Of a stretch of 64,000 bases of DNA, positions 52,817-61,721 are shown in pieces. Source of the stretch: Acidimicrobiia bacterium (GTDB lineage: Bacteria > Actinomycetota > Acidimicrobiia > Spongiisociales > UBA5794). The number at the start of each line of letters is the position of its first letter. Position 1 is the first letter of the stretch. The notes beneath the pieces were generated by a model. The model worked only from the letters and a program-made list of their open reading frames with translations, searched no databases and had not been told where the DNA came from. The position numbers and the translations under genes are program-made. The DNA is taken from positions 248,001-312,000 of the forward strand of contig JAWKJB010000002.1 in assembly GCA_041393965.1 (NCBI GenBank), in the 5' to 3' direction.

Positions 52817-53382
52817 GATGTGAGGCTCGGCAGAAACCCGAGCGCCGTAAGTGCCGAGTAGTGCGCTTCGGTATCCACCTCGAGCGCGAGGTTCTTGAGG
52901 CTGAGGACCCGAGCCGACGCTCTCGACGCGAGATGCGCGTGGAAGGACCCGGGACCGTAGGCGAAGTGGAACTCCCCGGTTCCGGCGATGGCGTTGGTCC
53001 CTCCGTCTATGCTCGGAACGATCGCGGCGCCATGTCGGGTCGCTGCGTCGTGCACGCGCAGAATCGATGCAGCATCGACAAGCGGGAGGTCGGCATGGAG
53101 CACCATCCAGTGGGGCTGTGCGCCGTGGTTGACGGCGTTGGACACCACCTCGGAAAGGCCGTCACCCTCGTCTTGTGCGACGCGGCAACGCTTGGTGGCC
53201 CACTGCGAGACGGAAGGATCAGAGGTGACCACCATGCAGTCAAGACCCGCACGGTGGACGGCTCTGATCGTTCGGTCGGCGAGCGCGGTGCCGAGGGCGC
53301 TCCGATCGGTTTCGGAAAGCACACTCGACAGTCGGGTCATTCCCGACAAACCACGGATCGGAATCACGGCGACCCTCGTCAC
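52813..53382 (-). CDS. CofC/FbiD-like guanylyltransferase family protein
   Basis: A 189-residue nucleotidyltransferase-like protein resembling CofC/FbiD, which makes the phospholactyl- or phosphoenolpyruvyl-GPP-guanosine precursor of coenzyme F420. Family features are VAVIPIRGLSGMTRLSSVLS, a metal-binding Asp in MVLHADLPLVDAASILRVHD, IDGGTNAIAGTGEFHFAYGP and LALEVDTEAHY. The usual Lys of the AKTRL segment is Met here. The GTG start overlaps the upstream VOC gene by 4 nt. Its position in an amino-acid operon is odd for F420 synthesis. Confidence 0.78.
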   Translation of the reverse strand: MTRVAVIPIRGLSGMTRLSSVLSETDRSALGTALADRTIRAVHRAGLDCMVVTSDPSVSQWATKRCRVAQDEGDGLSEVVSNAVNHGAQPHWMVLHADLPLVDAASILRVHDAATRHGAAIVPSIDGGTNAIAGTGEFHFAYGPGSFHAHLASRASARVLSLKNLALEVDTEAHYSALTALGFLPSLTS

Positions 53383-53825
53383 TCGGTGCTCTGGGCGATC
53401 TGAACGAGAACACCGTGGGCGGATCGGGGATGAATAAAGGCTTCCTTCCAATCCGGATCGGAGTCGTTGATGCCAACAACCGTGAACCCGAGTCTCGTCG
53501 CTGCTGCAACTGCTGCTTGGAGGTCGGTGACACGCAAGGTGATGTGGTGAAGTCCTTCGCCGCGTGAGGCAAGGAAGCGGTTGAGGAAGTGATCCGATTG
53601 GTGCGGATCGTTGGGAGCGATCATCTCAAGGATCGCTCCGCCCGACAGACGGTATTGGGCCCACCGGAAGTCATCCCTCGTGTTGAAGCCTCCCTCGAGG
53701 TATTCCCCTCCGACGAGCGACACGAAGGGTCTGGCGGCGTCGATGTCGCGAACCGCCATCGAGACATGGTCGAATCTCACGATGAACGGCTCGAGACCGA
53801 GCGCGAGGTCGCCGTCGTTCATCAT
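53379..53825 (-). CDS. VOC-family protein, methylmalonyl-CoA epimerase-like
   Basis: A 148-residue VOC protein with two modules. Module 1 has FDHVSMAVRDIDAARPFVSL (His ligand) and QYRLSGGAILEMIAP (Glu ligand); module 2 has GEGLHHITLRVTDLQAAVAA (His ligand) and ends in HPRSAHGVLVQIAQ. This His-Glu-His-Gln set resembles methylmalonyl-CoA epimerase. The ATG at 53825 overlaps the permease stop by 4 nt. The link to MeaB at 26298 is functional inference only. Confidence 0.8.
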   Translation of the reverse strand: MMNDGDLALGLEPFIVRFDHVSMAVRDIDAARPFVSLVGGEYLEGGFNTRDDFRWAQYRLSGGAILEMIAPNDPHQSDHFLNRFLASRGEGLHHITLRVTDLQAAVAAATRLGFTVVGINDSDPDWKEAFIHPRSAHGVLVQIAQSTE

Positions 53826-54631
53826 CGAGGGGTCGTGATCCGTCGCTCGTACCATTGCAGCCCGATGCTCAGCGACACGGTCAGAAGAAGATAGAACGCC
53901 GCGAGGATCAGGTACCCCGCCATGAACTGAAACGACTGTCCCGTCCACAGCTTCGTCATCTGTGTGAGTTCTCGCACGGCGAGGATCGAGACGAGTGATG
54001 AGTCCTTCAAGAGCGCGATCAGGTCGTTACCGAGGGCGGGCATGATGTTCTTGATCGCCTGGGGCCACACGATCAGGCGGAACACCTGGAACCGTGTCAG
54101 ACCCATCGACATGCCCGCCTCGCGCTGTCCCGTACTGATCGATTCGATGCCTGCCCTGAGCACTTCGGCAATGAACGCGGCGTACACGATTCCAACCGCA
54201 ACGGTTGCCTTCACGGCGGGGGAGGCAAGGCCGGACCTTCCCCTGATGCCGATAAGCGACATGAACTCGGGCCACGCGACCAGACCCACGAAGATGATCG
54301 TCACAAGGACGGGGATCCCACGAATGAGCTCGATGTAGAAGATCGCGAGGTTTCTCGCAACGACATTCCTCGCCATGCGACCCACCGCCACGATCAGACC
54401 CCCGACCATCGCGAAGACGAAACCGGCAACGGTGACGATGACCGTGAGCGAGAGGCCATCCTTGATGAAGTCGAATCCTGCCCGCCAGGCGTCGTCGGTG
54501 AGGATCTTGAACAGGGGAAAGGCGATGACCGCGACGATGCCCAAGAACCAGTACGGGAATCCCGACCACTCATAGCTGGCTTTCGCCCCGGGTGGGGTCG
54601 GGTCGGTGCCGATGCTCTCGGGGATTGTCAA
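53822..54631 (-). CDS. Polar amino-acid ABC transporter permease (HisM/GlnP family)
   Basis: A 269-residue inner-membrane permease with about six helices. The EAA loop is GQREAGMSMGLTRFQVFRLI followed by VWPQAIKNIMPALGNDLIAL, and another signature is FYIELIRGIPVLVTIIFVGL. It should work with the binding protein encoded at 54726. No ATPase subunit is present in this operon, so one must be supplied from elsewhere. Confidence 0.92.
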   Translation of the reverse strand: MTIPESIGTDPTPPGAKASYEWSGFPYWFLGIVAVIAFPLFKILTDDAWRAGFDFIKDGLSLTVIVTVAGFVFAMVGGLIVAVGRMARNVVARNLAIFYIELIRGIPVLVTIIFVGLVAWPEFMSLIGIRGRSGLASPAVKATVAVGIVYAAFIAEVLRAGIESISTGQREAGMSMGLTRFQVFRLIVWPQAIKNIMPALGNDLIALLKDSSLVSILAVRELTQMTKLWTGQSFQFMAGYLILAAFYLLLTVSLSIGLQWYERRITTPR

Positions 54632-54678
54632 TGCGCCCTCTCGTGGTTGGGCTGCAACATACCGTTTCGGACGACCGA

Positions 54679-54704
54679 AGGGGCTGGGCGGATGCCCAGC
54701 CCCT
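54679..54704 (-). terminator. Strong hairpin between binding protein and permease genes
   Basis: Perfect 11-bp arms AGGGGCTGGGC and GCCCAGCCCCT flank a GGAT loop. There is no T-run on either strand, so it may be a processing or stabilising stem or a partial terminator that lets the binding protein be made in excess over the permease. Confidence 0.7.
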
Positions 54705-54725
54705 CCCGGTCGCAGCGAATCGGGT

Positions 54726-55499
54726 TCAGCCGCTGAAGTCGATGAACCACTTCTTGATGAGTGCCTCGAGCGTCCCGTCTTCGTCCATGTCCTTGAGGAC
54801 CTTGTTGACCGGCTCGATCAGATCCGAGTCCTTCGGGTAGATGAACCCGAGGGGATCCGACTGGAGGTCGTCGTCGAGGAGCTTTGTTTGGTCGGAGTTC
54901 GCACCGACATAGCCCTGACCTGCGACATCGTCGATGATCACGGCGTCGACATCGCCCTTGATCAGCGCCTCGACGGCAACACCGAACTGCTCGTATGCGT
55001 CGATGCGGCCGTCACCGACCAACTCGACGCCGAGCTCGTAGTTCGTGGTGCCGACCTGGGTCCCGAGCCGATAGTCCCCGGCAATGAAGTCGTCGGCGGT
55101 CGTGAACCGACTCTCGTCGGAGCGCACCATGAATCGCTGAATCGTCGTCATGTACGGATCCGAGAAGGCAACGACTTCTTTGCGTTCGTCCGTGATCGAG
55201 ATCCCGTCGGCAGCGGTGTCGTAGACCCCGTCGCCGGTTTCTTGGATCACCGCAGGCCAGCCTGCCTCGACGAACTCTGCCGTGCAGTCGAGCCGCGAAC
55301 AGATCTCGCGCCAGATGTCGTAGTCGAAGCCTTCGGCCACGCCGCTCGTCTCATTGATGAAGTTGAACGGTGTGTAGGCGTTCTCGACCGCGACCGAGAT
55401 CGTCCTTCCTTCGAGGTCCGCCGTGTCGTCGCTGCCGCATGCCGCCGCGACCAGCGCAACGGCGAGCGCAACGGTGAACAGCTGGATTGCCTTCTTCAT
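54726..55499 (-). CDS. Amino-acid ABC transporter substrate-binding lipoprotein
   Basis: A 257-residue periplasmic-binding-type protein (SBP_bac_3 family) with a lipoprotein signal (VAAAC, Cys at residue 21). Ligand-pocket motifs are ISVAVENAYTPFNFINETSG, VAEGFDYDIWREICSR and DTAADGISITDERKEVVAFS. It is expected to bind a polar amino acid outside the cell and deliver it to the permease at 53822. It leads the operon whose downstream enzymes include the lysine-dehydrogenase-like protein, which suggests a basic amino acid as ligand (inference). Confidence 0.92.
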   Translation of the reverse strand: MKKAIQLFTVALAVALVAAACGSDDTADLEGRTISVAVENAYTPFNFINETSGVAEGFDYDIWREICSRLDCTAEFVEAGWPAVIQETGDGVYDTAADGISITDERKEVVAFSDPYMTTIQRFMVRSDESRFTTADDFIAGDYRLGTQVGTTNYELGVELVGDGRIDAYEQFGVAVEALIKGDVDAVIIDDVAGQGYVGANSDQTKLLDDDLQSDPLGFIYPKDSDLIEPVNKVLKDMDEDGTLEALIKKWFIDFSG

Positions 55500-55514
55500 G
55501 GTTGCCTATCCCTT

Positions 55515-55533
55515 GGTTGATGATGGTTGATGA
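55515..55533. promoter_or_regulatory. Tandem direct repeat upstream of the binding-protein gene
   Basis: The 9-mer GGTTGATGA occurs twice, separated by one T, 16 bp upstream of the binding-protein ATG and in the divergent region shared with pyk. Spacing of one helical turn would suit a regulator binding on one DNA face, but no regulator gene is adjacent. Confidence 0.35.
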
Positions 55534-55607
55534 CTGCGTGTCTACGCATTCCCTACGCTACTCGTTTGCGCGGATCCGTGAGAAATGGCGACGGATCAGG
55601 AATAGCC

Positions 55608-57098
55608 ATGGAGCAACAAGGGTGGATGGTCCTGGGCCCGATGTCTCCTATCGTGCACGAGATGCGCCGCAAGACGAAGATCATCGCGACCCTCGGTCCC
55701 GCCACGGACACCGACGAGATGATCGCCACGATCATGGATCGGGGCATGGATGTTGCCCGCGTCAATTTCTCCCACGGCACCCATGCCGACCACACCCGGC
55801 GTATCGAAGCGGTTCGGCGGATCGCGAGCGATCGCAACCGTCCTATTGCCGTCATGCAGGACATCCAGGGTCCGAAGATCCGTGTTGGGACATTCCCTGA
55901 CGGGAGCGTGACCCTCCAAGAGGGTGCAACCGTGCGGGTCGTGCCTGGCGAGGCCATCGGAAGCGCCGATGAGGTCCATGTCGCATACCTCGACCAGGTC
56001 GAGATGTCGGTCGGCGGCGTCATCCTGTTCTCCGACGGGCTGATCTCACTCGAGGCCAAGCGGGTGGAACGAGACTGCATCACGGCGACGGTCACGCTCG
56101 GGGGCACGCTCAAGGATCATCAAGGCGCCGCGTTCCCCGGGGCGAGGACGACCATTCCTGTGGTGACCGAGAAGGATGTGGTCGATCTTGAGCTTGGGAT
56201 CCAGCTTGGAGTTGATGCGGTAGCGGCATCGTTCGTGACGACCGGGGCCGATCTTCGGACGGTTCGGGAAGTGGCGGGGGATGTGCCTCTCATCGCCAAG
56301 ATCGAGACCGCCGTCGGGTACATGAACCTCGACGACATCCTCGCCGAATGCACCGGGGCGATGGTTGCAAGAGGCGACCTGGGTGTCGAACTCTCGATTC
56401 AATCGGTGCCGCGGGCACAGACCGAGATCCTCAAACGGACGAATGCCGCAGGGAAGGTCTCCATCACCGCGACCGAGATGCTCGAGTCGATGATCCGCAG
56501 TCCGCGTCCGACCCGGGCTGAGGTCACCGATGTCTACCGATCGGTCCTCGATGGCACCGACGCGGTGATGCTGTCGGCAGAAACGGCCGTCGGAGAGTAC
56601 CCGGCGCGCGCCGTCCAGCTGATGGCCGACATCGTGACCGAGGCCGAATCATCTACCGAGTACGGCCGTGCGTCCGGCCTTTCGAACATCTCCGAAGGTG
56701 CCGTCTTTGCGTCGGCCACGGCCGAAGCCGCGGTCGACACGGCAGATCGCCTCGGCCTTCAGGCCATCGTGGCGTTCACGGAATCGGGCACGACGGCACG
56801 GCTGCTGTCGAAGTACCGACCGAGCGCAACCATCTACGGCTTCACTCCGATCGAACGAACCTATCGCGCAATGGCGATGCTCGGGGGTGTCACGCCGATG
56901 CTGCTCCAGCGCGTGTCGTCGACGGACGAGATGATTGCACATGCCGAAGAGGAACTCATCCGACAGGGTGTGGCCTCGGAAGGAGACGGGGTGGTCATGG
57001 TTGCCGGTGTCCCCCCGAACCAGCGATCATCGACGAACCTGATGAAGCTGCATGTCGTCGGCTCCGGCGATGTGCTGCATCCCGACGCACATGTGTGA
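55608..57098 (+). CDS. pyk: Pyruvate kinase
   Basis: Transfers phosphate from PEP to ADP in the last step of glycolysis. The catalytic barrel starts RRKTKIIATLGPATDTDEMI and has VARVNFSHGTHADHTRRIEA, the catalytic Lys and acidic residues in VPLIAKIETAVGYMNLDDIL and VARGDLGVELSIQSVPRAQ, and TATEMLESMIRSPRPTRAEV. The C-domain ends normally. ATG 55608 has AGGA six bases upstream but adds an 18-residue leader; ATG 55662 gives the family-typical N-terminus. Confidence 0.95.
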   Translation: MEQQGWMVLGPMSPIVHEMRRKTKIIATLGPATDTDEMIATIMDRGMDVARVNFSHGTHADHTRRIEAVRRIASDRNRPIAVMQDIQGPKIRVGTFPDGSVTLQEGATVRVVPGEAIGSADEVHVAYLDQVEMSVGGVILFSDGLISLEAKRVERDCITATVTLGGTLKDHQGAAFPGARTTIPVVTEKDVVDLELGIQLGVDAVAASFVTTGADLRTVREVAGDVPLIAKIETAVGYMNLDDILAECTGAMVARGDLGVELSIQSVPRAQTEILKRTNAAGKVSITATEMLESMIRSPRPTRAEVTDVYRSVLDGTDAVMLSAETAVGEYPARAVQLMADIVTEAESSTEYGRASGLSNISEGAVFASATAEAAVDTADRLGLQAIVAFTESGTTARLLSKYRPSATIYGFTPIERTYRAMAMLGGVTPMLLQRVSSTDEMIAHAEEELIRQGVASEGDGVVMVAGVPPNQRSSTNLMKLHVVGSGDVLHPDAHV

Positions 57099-57144
57099 GC
57101 AGCGCATGCATTAGCCTCGCAGGCATCGAGGCATCGGAGGAGTC

Positions 57145-57447
57145 GTGGGTCAACGCATCGAGGTGGATCGAACGACCGTCATCGGCGATTCGATCGTCGT
57201 CTCGACGAATCGGAGTCTCACCGGCACCGACGGGGAAGGCTTCAACACGGCATCGGATGCGGCCGCATCGGAGTCCTTCGCGGGTGCACTTGCCACTGAA
57301 CTGTTCGAAGCCGATCACGACCTGAGCCGCGTCTACATCGACCAGAACGCCCTGATCATCGGGCGAAGGGGTGGCTGGGATGTCGAGTCGACCGCCGCGG
57401 CTACCAAGGTGATCGAGGACTTCTTCCTGTTCTATCCCGAGGCGTAA
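57145..57447 (+). CDS. Conserved hypothetical protein
   Basis: A 100-residue soluble acidic protein starting with GTG and a GGAGGAG ribosome site. It looks alpha/beta with a strand-rich N-terminus (RIEVDRTTVIGDSIVVSTNR) and a helical C-terminus (VESTAAATKVIEDFFLFYPE). I do not recognise a family. It follows pyk by 46 bp and may be co-transcribed. Confidence 0.65.
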   Translation: MGQRIEVDRTTVIGDSIVVSTNRSLTGTDGEGFNTASDAAASESFAGALATELFEADHDLSRVYIDQNALIIGRRGGWDVESTAAATKVIEDFFLFYPEA

Positions 57448-57453
57448 CGCCCG

Positions 57454-59439
57454 CTACTCCTCGAAGACGCCAACGGTGAGGGTGATCGTCGACCCTGCAG
57501 GCACCCAGTCGCCCGGCGCAGGATCCTGCCCTACCACGACATTGTCCATGTCCGGGTCAGCGACGAAGACGGTGCTCTTCGCGGCGAGCAGGCCGAGTGC
57601 GTCAAGTTGCGCCAACGCGTCCTCCCACTTCTTCGTCGTCACCGAAGGAACCTGAACGGGGCAGTTGACGGGCTCGCCGGTGATCTCGCACGGATGCACG
57701 ATGAAGAGGTTCGAAAGCGGTCGGTAGCGCCATACGAGGTTCATGTCGACCTCCTGGGTTCCATCGGTGCGGGTCACCACACGGTCGACTCGAACGAGGA
57801 AGCCGTCAACACCCGATCGCTCCTCGATCCGCTGACCCGGTGTGACTTCACCGGTTTCGTCTGCGACGAGTTCCTCCTCGTATTCGACGAGGGCTTCCTT
57901 CTCGTGGGTCACATCGGTGCAGATCAGGCCGCCGTTGTCTCCATACATGCGGACGGTCACCGAAGTTGTGGTGTACGCGGTCTTGATGATCACAGGCGCA
58001 TTCGTGTTGTTCCGGAATACGACATCTGGACCCGGGACACCGAGGGTTGCTTCGCGCCCCATCGGATAGCGGGGGAAATAGAGTGAGTGCGGCTGATGCT
58101 CGACATCCTCAAGACAGGAGAAGAACACGGCGTTGAAGAAGGTCGTCCCGAATTGGCTGACGCCCCCTCCGATGTTCGCGGGGTGGTCGCAGCAGTAGGG
58201 AACACCGTTGATGATCGCCCCCGCCGGAACATAGCCCTTCGCTGCCGTGCGTTCACCGACATGGTCGTTGATGGAGAACTTCTCACCCGGCTGGACGATG
58301 GCGCCGTCGACGGCATCCGCGATCGTGTGGATGTTGATCACGCGGTCCTGGCCCGCCGGATAGGTGGTCGTGAACCCGCCGAGCGGCTTGAGCACGGTCA
58401 GTGCCTGAGCTTCCTCGGTGGTGAGGTCGGGTTCGGCTCCGACGAGAAGCGGGAACTCCCCGGTTCCGTCACCGAGGGCGGCCTGCTTCATGGAGGCGAT
58501 CAGTCCTTCGAGGTCGAGGAGCGTGCCGGACCTCCCGGCGATCACCGTGATTGCGTCCGTCTCGAAGTCGACATCGATCTGTGCGTTCACTGGCTCGATC
58601 TCGTACTCCGATCGTCTCGGTTCGAGGATCTCGAGCACTCTCGATCGGTCGAAGGTCGCCTCGATGTCGGTTCCATCCTCGGTGATCTGTGCGATTGCTG
58701 CGAAGGCGAGTTGATCCTCAGAGAATCTGATGCGGAAGCCGACATCATCCGAGATCAGCTGGATCGGGCTGTCGATCATCGCCATCAGCTCGGCGGCTGC
58801 CGCATCGATCTGCGCATTGGTCAGCGTCGGCTTGACACTCACGACCGGGACGACCACCCCCGACTTGTCGAGCCTCGTCATCTCTCGGTCGATCTGTGTG
58901 CGGGCGAACACGCGATCGATCCCCTCGCCAGGTCGTGGGTACTGCGGAGTCACCTGCCCGTTTTCGATCACGACGGAACCCTCGAAGGCGGGATTCTGGA
59001 CGGCCGTCGCCTCCCACGCATCGAATACACGCTCGATGGCGTCTTCATCGAACGAGATGTCGAGCGGAACATCTTCAGACTTCTGGAACGACACCATCCA
59101 TGACAGGAACCGGGTGAGGGCGTTGCCGGTGGTGCGCGCTTGGGACGCCGCGGTGATCGCCGTTGGGATGTCCGCAGCGAGGCCGATCTCGACAGGACTC
59201 AACTCGAAGGTTTCGCCGTTGACCGTGAACGCGCCGGTCGACGCGCGAAGGTCACCCTCGTAACGCTCGAGCGTGACGGTCGCGTCGGCCATGTTGAGCC
59301 CCCCGACCGGCACACCGGCGACGGTCACATTGCGAGCAATCGTGTCGGCTGCGACGGCACGATCCGCCACATAGATGCCGACGGGGAGCAGGAGGATCAC
59401 CAGTGGAACGGCTATGAAAAGAGGTCTTCGATGCTTCAT
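57454..59439 (-). CDS. VanW-family cell-wall protein with C-terminal PASTA domain (copy 1)
   Basis: A 661-residue protein with an N-terminal anchor (LFIAVPLVILLLPVGIYVAD). Repeated peptidoglycan-binding-like domains follow (about residues 35-340), then the VanW domain (about 370-540: VQPGEKFSINDHVGERTAAK, NIGGGVSQFGTTFFNAVFFS, HQPHSLYFPRYPMGREATLG). A PASTA-like domain ends the protein (PSVTTKKWEDALAQLDALGL, VVVGQDPAPGDWVPAGS). A role in cell-wall maintenance is inferred from these parts; VanW's reaction is unknown to me. It is one of two adjacent paralogues. Confidence 0.87.
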   Translation of the reverse strand: MKHRRPLFIAVPLVILLLPVGIYVADRAVAADTIARNVTVAGVPVGGLNMADATVTLERYEGDLRASTGAFTVNGETFELSPVEIGLAADIPTAITAASQARTTGNALTRFLSWMVSFQKSEDVPLDISFDEDAIERVFDAWEATAVQNPAFEGSVVIENGQVTPQYPRPGEGIDRVFARTQIDREMTRLDKSGVVVPVVSVKPTLTNAQIDAAAAELMAMIDSPIQLISDDVGFRIRFSEDQLAFAAIAQITEDGTDIEATFDRSRVLEILEPRRSEYEIEPVNAQIDVDFETDAITVIAGRSGTLLDLEGLIASMKQAALGDGTGEFPLLVGAEPDLTTEEAQALTVLKPLGGFTTTYPAGQDRVINIHTIADAVDGAIVQPGEKFSINDHVGERTAAKGYVPAGAIINGVPYCCDHPANIGGGVSQFGTTFFNAVFFSCLEDVEHQPHSLYFPRYPMGREATLGVPGPDVVFRNNTNAPVIIKTAYTTTSVTVRMYGDNGGLICTDVTHEKEALVEYEEELVADETGEVTPGQRIEERSGVDGFLVRVDRVVTRTDGTQEVDMNLVWRYRPLSNLFIVHPCEITGEPVNCPVQVPSVTTKKWEDALAQLDALGLLAAKSTVFVADPDMDNVVVGQDPAPGDWVPAGSTITLTVGVFEE

Positions 59440-59530
59440 GTGGGGTCTTGAGGGGAGGATGGTGCCGGCTTGGCGAGTGTAGGAACCGGGTCCTGCAAGT
59501 CGATGGATCGCAGGTGTGCGATCCTGCGGA

Positions 59531-61597
59531 TCACGGTGGCGGGACGACAGGCGTGTTGTCGACCCGAATCGTGACCGCCGTCCCCGGTGGTGCGTAGGTG
59601 CCAGCGTGGGTCTGGCTCACGACCCGGTCTGGCTCGCCCGGGTCGTCGACATACACGACCGTGACCGTGTAGCCACCCCCCGCGCCTTGGATCGCAGCGA
59701 TGGCGGCGGCTTCGCTCATCCCGACCACGCTCGGTACCGGGTCGGGACAGGCACCGTTACCACCGACCCTCGGATCGCATGGGTGGAGCAAAATGACATT
59801 CTTCTCCCCGCGATAGCGCCATGTGAAGGGTTCGCGGGCAATCTCGTTGCCGGCTGCGTCCTTGATGACCCGCGTCACGGTGACCGTCCATCCACCGGAG
59901 CCCTTCGATTTGACCTTCTCGGTGAGGGGGGCAACGAACACCTCGGGATCGGTCTGGTACGACACGACAGGACTGGAGTAGCCGGTCCGTTCCGATCGCT
60001 CCGATTCACACTTCTTGCCGCCGTTGTTCCCGAAGAAGGTGACGGTGATCGACCGCTTCGTGTGGCTTGTCTTGATGATCACCGGGGCGTCGGAGTCGTT
60101 GCGGAAAGCAACATCGGGACTCGGGTAGCCGAGCGTTGCCTCGCGGCCCTCGGGGTACTTGCTGAAATAGATGCTGTGCGGCTGGTGGGTGATGTCCTCG
60201 TAGCAACCGAAGAACACGGCGTTGAAGAAGGTCGTCCCGAACTGGCTGACACCCCCACCGACATTGACCGGCTCATCCTCACACTGCAATTCCCCAGTCA
60301 CGATTGCACAGTCGTACTTGTAGCCCTTGGCGAGGGTCCGAGGTCCGATGAACTCGTTGATCGAGAACTCCTCTCCCGGCATCACCATGTGCCCATCGAT
60401 CGTGTCTGCCATCAGGTCGATGTTGTGGGCGCGATTGACCCCTGGCTTGAATGTCGTGAACTCCGAGACCTCGGTCAGCTCCCCGTACGCCATCGCATCT
60501 TCCGTCGAGAACGCCGGTTCGGCGGTGAACTCGAGCGGCAGCTCCCCGGTTCCGTCACCGAGTGCTGCTTCCTCGACGGCCTTCACGACCGCATCGACAT
60601 GGAGGCTCGTCCCCATCTTCGAAGGGACGAGTTCGATGACATCATCGTCTGGAAGGTCCTCCATGCCCTCCTGCGGACTGTCCTTGATCTCGTAGTTCTC
60701 CGGCCAGTCCTCGTGGTCGTCGACTTCGATGATGTTCCAATAGGCATCGACGGGAGCGATCTCGAGGCTTGCACGCTGACCCTCGGCTAGTGCTCCGATG
60801 ATCGTCGGGTCGACCGAGAAGCGGATGGTTGCGGGCTCACCGCGCACGATGTCGACACGGAGTGCTCGGGCCATGGACGCCGGAGTGACCTCGAACTCGA
60901 ACCCGTACTCGGCATTTGACAGGACGACTCCGCGATCGATCATCTCCTCGGCGCGAACAGCGGCCGCCTCGATGTCGTCGGGGGTGAGGGTCGGGTCGCT
61001 ATTGACGAGGGGAAGGACCACAACATCGGTTGATGCGGACATCACTGCGTCGGTGATGAGATCAACCGCCGTTGCCCGGTCGATTGCCTCGCCTGAGTGA
61101 GGGTCTTCCCTCAAGACGCGTTGCCCGCTGATCGTTATCGAGCCTTCGAACGCGGGGTTCGGGATCGCGCTCTTCTCCCACTCCGAGAGCTTCTCCGCGA
61201 GGAGTTCCTCGTCGAGGGAGCCTTCGATCGGAATGTCGACCTCGTCGGAGAACGCACGCAGCCAGCCGGTGAGACCGTCCTTGTTTTCCTCAAGGGCACG
61301 AGCGAGCGCCGTGTCGGTGTCGAATGTCGTGCCGATCTTTGAAGGGTCGAGCGAGTACGAGTGTCCGTTGACCTCAACGGTGATCGTGTTCGTGAGCCGT
61401 GCGGTCGCATACCCGTCCACGACCGCGGCGGCGTCGTCGCTGGAGAGGCGCGAAACATCGATCCCTTCCACGCTCACATTGCGGGCGACCTGGTCGGAAG
61501 CAGCGGCGGTGTCGACGAAGTAGATCGACAGGGGCAACAGCAGCAGCATCACGGGAACCGCGATGAACAGTGTCAATCTTCCTCTGGGACTGGTCAT
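59531..61597 (-). CDS. VanW-family cell-wall protein (copy 2)
   Basis: A 688-residue paralogue of the gene at 57454, with the same order: membrane anchor (LFIAVPVMLLLLPLSIYFVD), peptidoglycan-binding-like repeats, then VanW domain (MPGEEFSINEFIGPRTLAKG, NVGGGVSQFGTTFFNAVFFG, HQPHSIYFSKYPEGREATLG). It ends in one PASTA-like repeat (VPSVVGMSEAAAIAAIQGAG) and a Pro tail. An acidic insert (HEDWPENYEIKDSPQEGMED) in the repeat region is unique to this copy. ATG 61597 gives the anchor directly; 92 bp separate it from copy 1. Confidence 0.87.
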   Translation of the reverse strand: MTSPRGRLTLFIAVPVMLLLLPLSIYFVDTAAASDQVARNVSVEGIDVSRLSSDDAAAVVDGYATARLTNTITVEVNGHSYSLDPSKIGTTFDTDTALARALEENKDGLTGWLRAFSDEVDIPIEGSLDEELLAEKLSEWEKSAIPNPAFEGSITISGQRVLREDPHSGEAIDRATAVDLITDAVMSASTDVVVLPLVNSDPTLTPDDIEAAAVRAEEMIDRGVVLSNAEYGFEFEVTPASMARALRVDIVRGEPATIRFSVDPTIIGALAEGQRASLEIAPVDAYWNIIEVDDHEDWPENYEIKDSPQEGMEDLPDDDVIELVPSKMGTSLHVDAVVKAVEEAALGDGTGELPLEFTAEPAFSTEDAMAYGELTEVSEFTTFKPGVNRAHNIDLMADTIDGHMVMPGEEFSINEFIGPRTLAKGYKYDCAIVTGELQCEDEPVNVGGGVSQFGTTFFNAVFFGCYEDITHQPHSIYFSKYPEGREATLGYPSPDVAFRNDSDAPVIIKTSHTKRSITVTFFGNNGGKKCESERSERTGYSSPVVSYQTDPEVFVAPLTEKVKSKGSGGWTVTVTRVIKDAAGNEIAREPFTWRYRGEKNVILLHPCDPRVGGNGACPDPVPSVVGMSEAAAIAAIQGAGGGYTVTVVYVDDPGEPDRVVSQTHAGTYAPPGTAVTIRVDNTPVVPPP

Positions 61598-61721
61598 TCG
61601 TTCTCCGAAACCGGGGAAACACGGCCGCCGGGCGAGTATATGGCCGGGCCTCGAATACGGCGGCATTCGGGTTCGGGGAGCGAATCCCCGTGATCCGCTC
61701 ACGAGGCCGTACCATCTCGCC

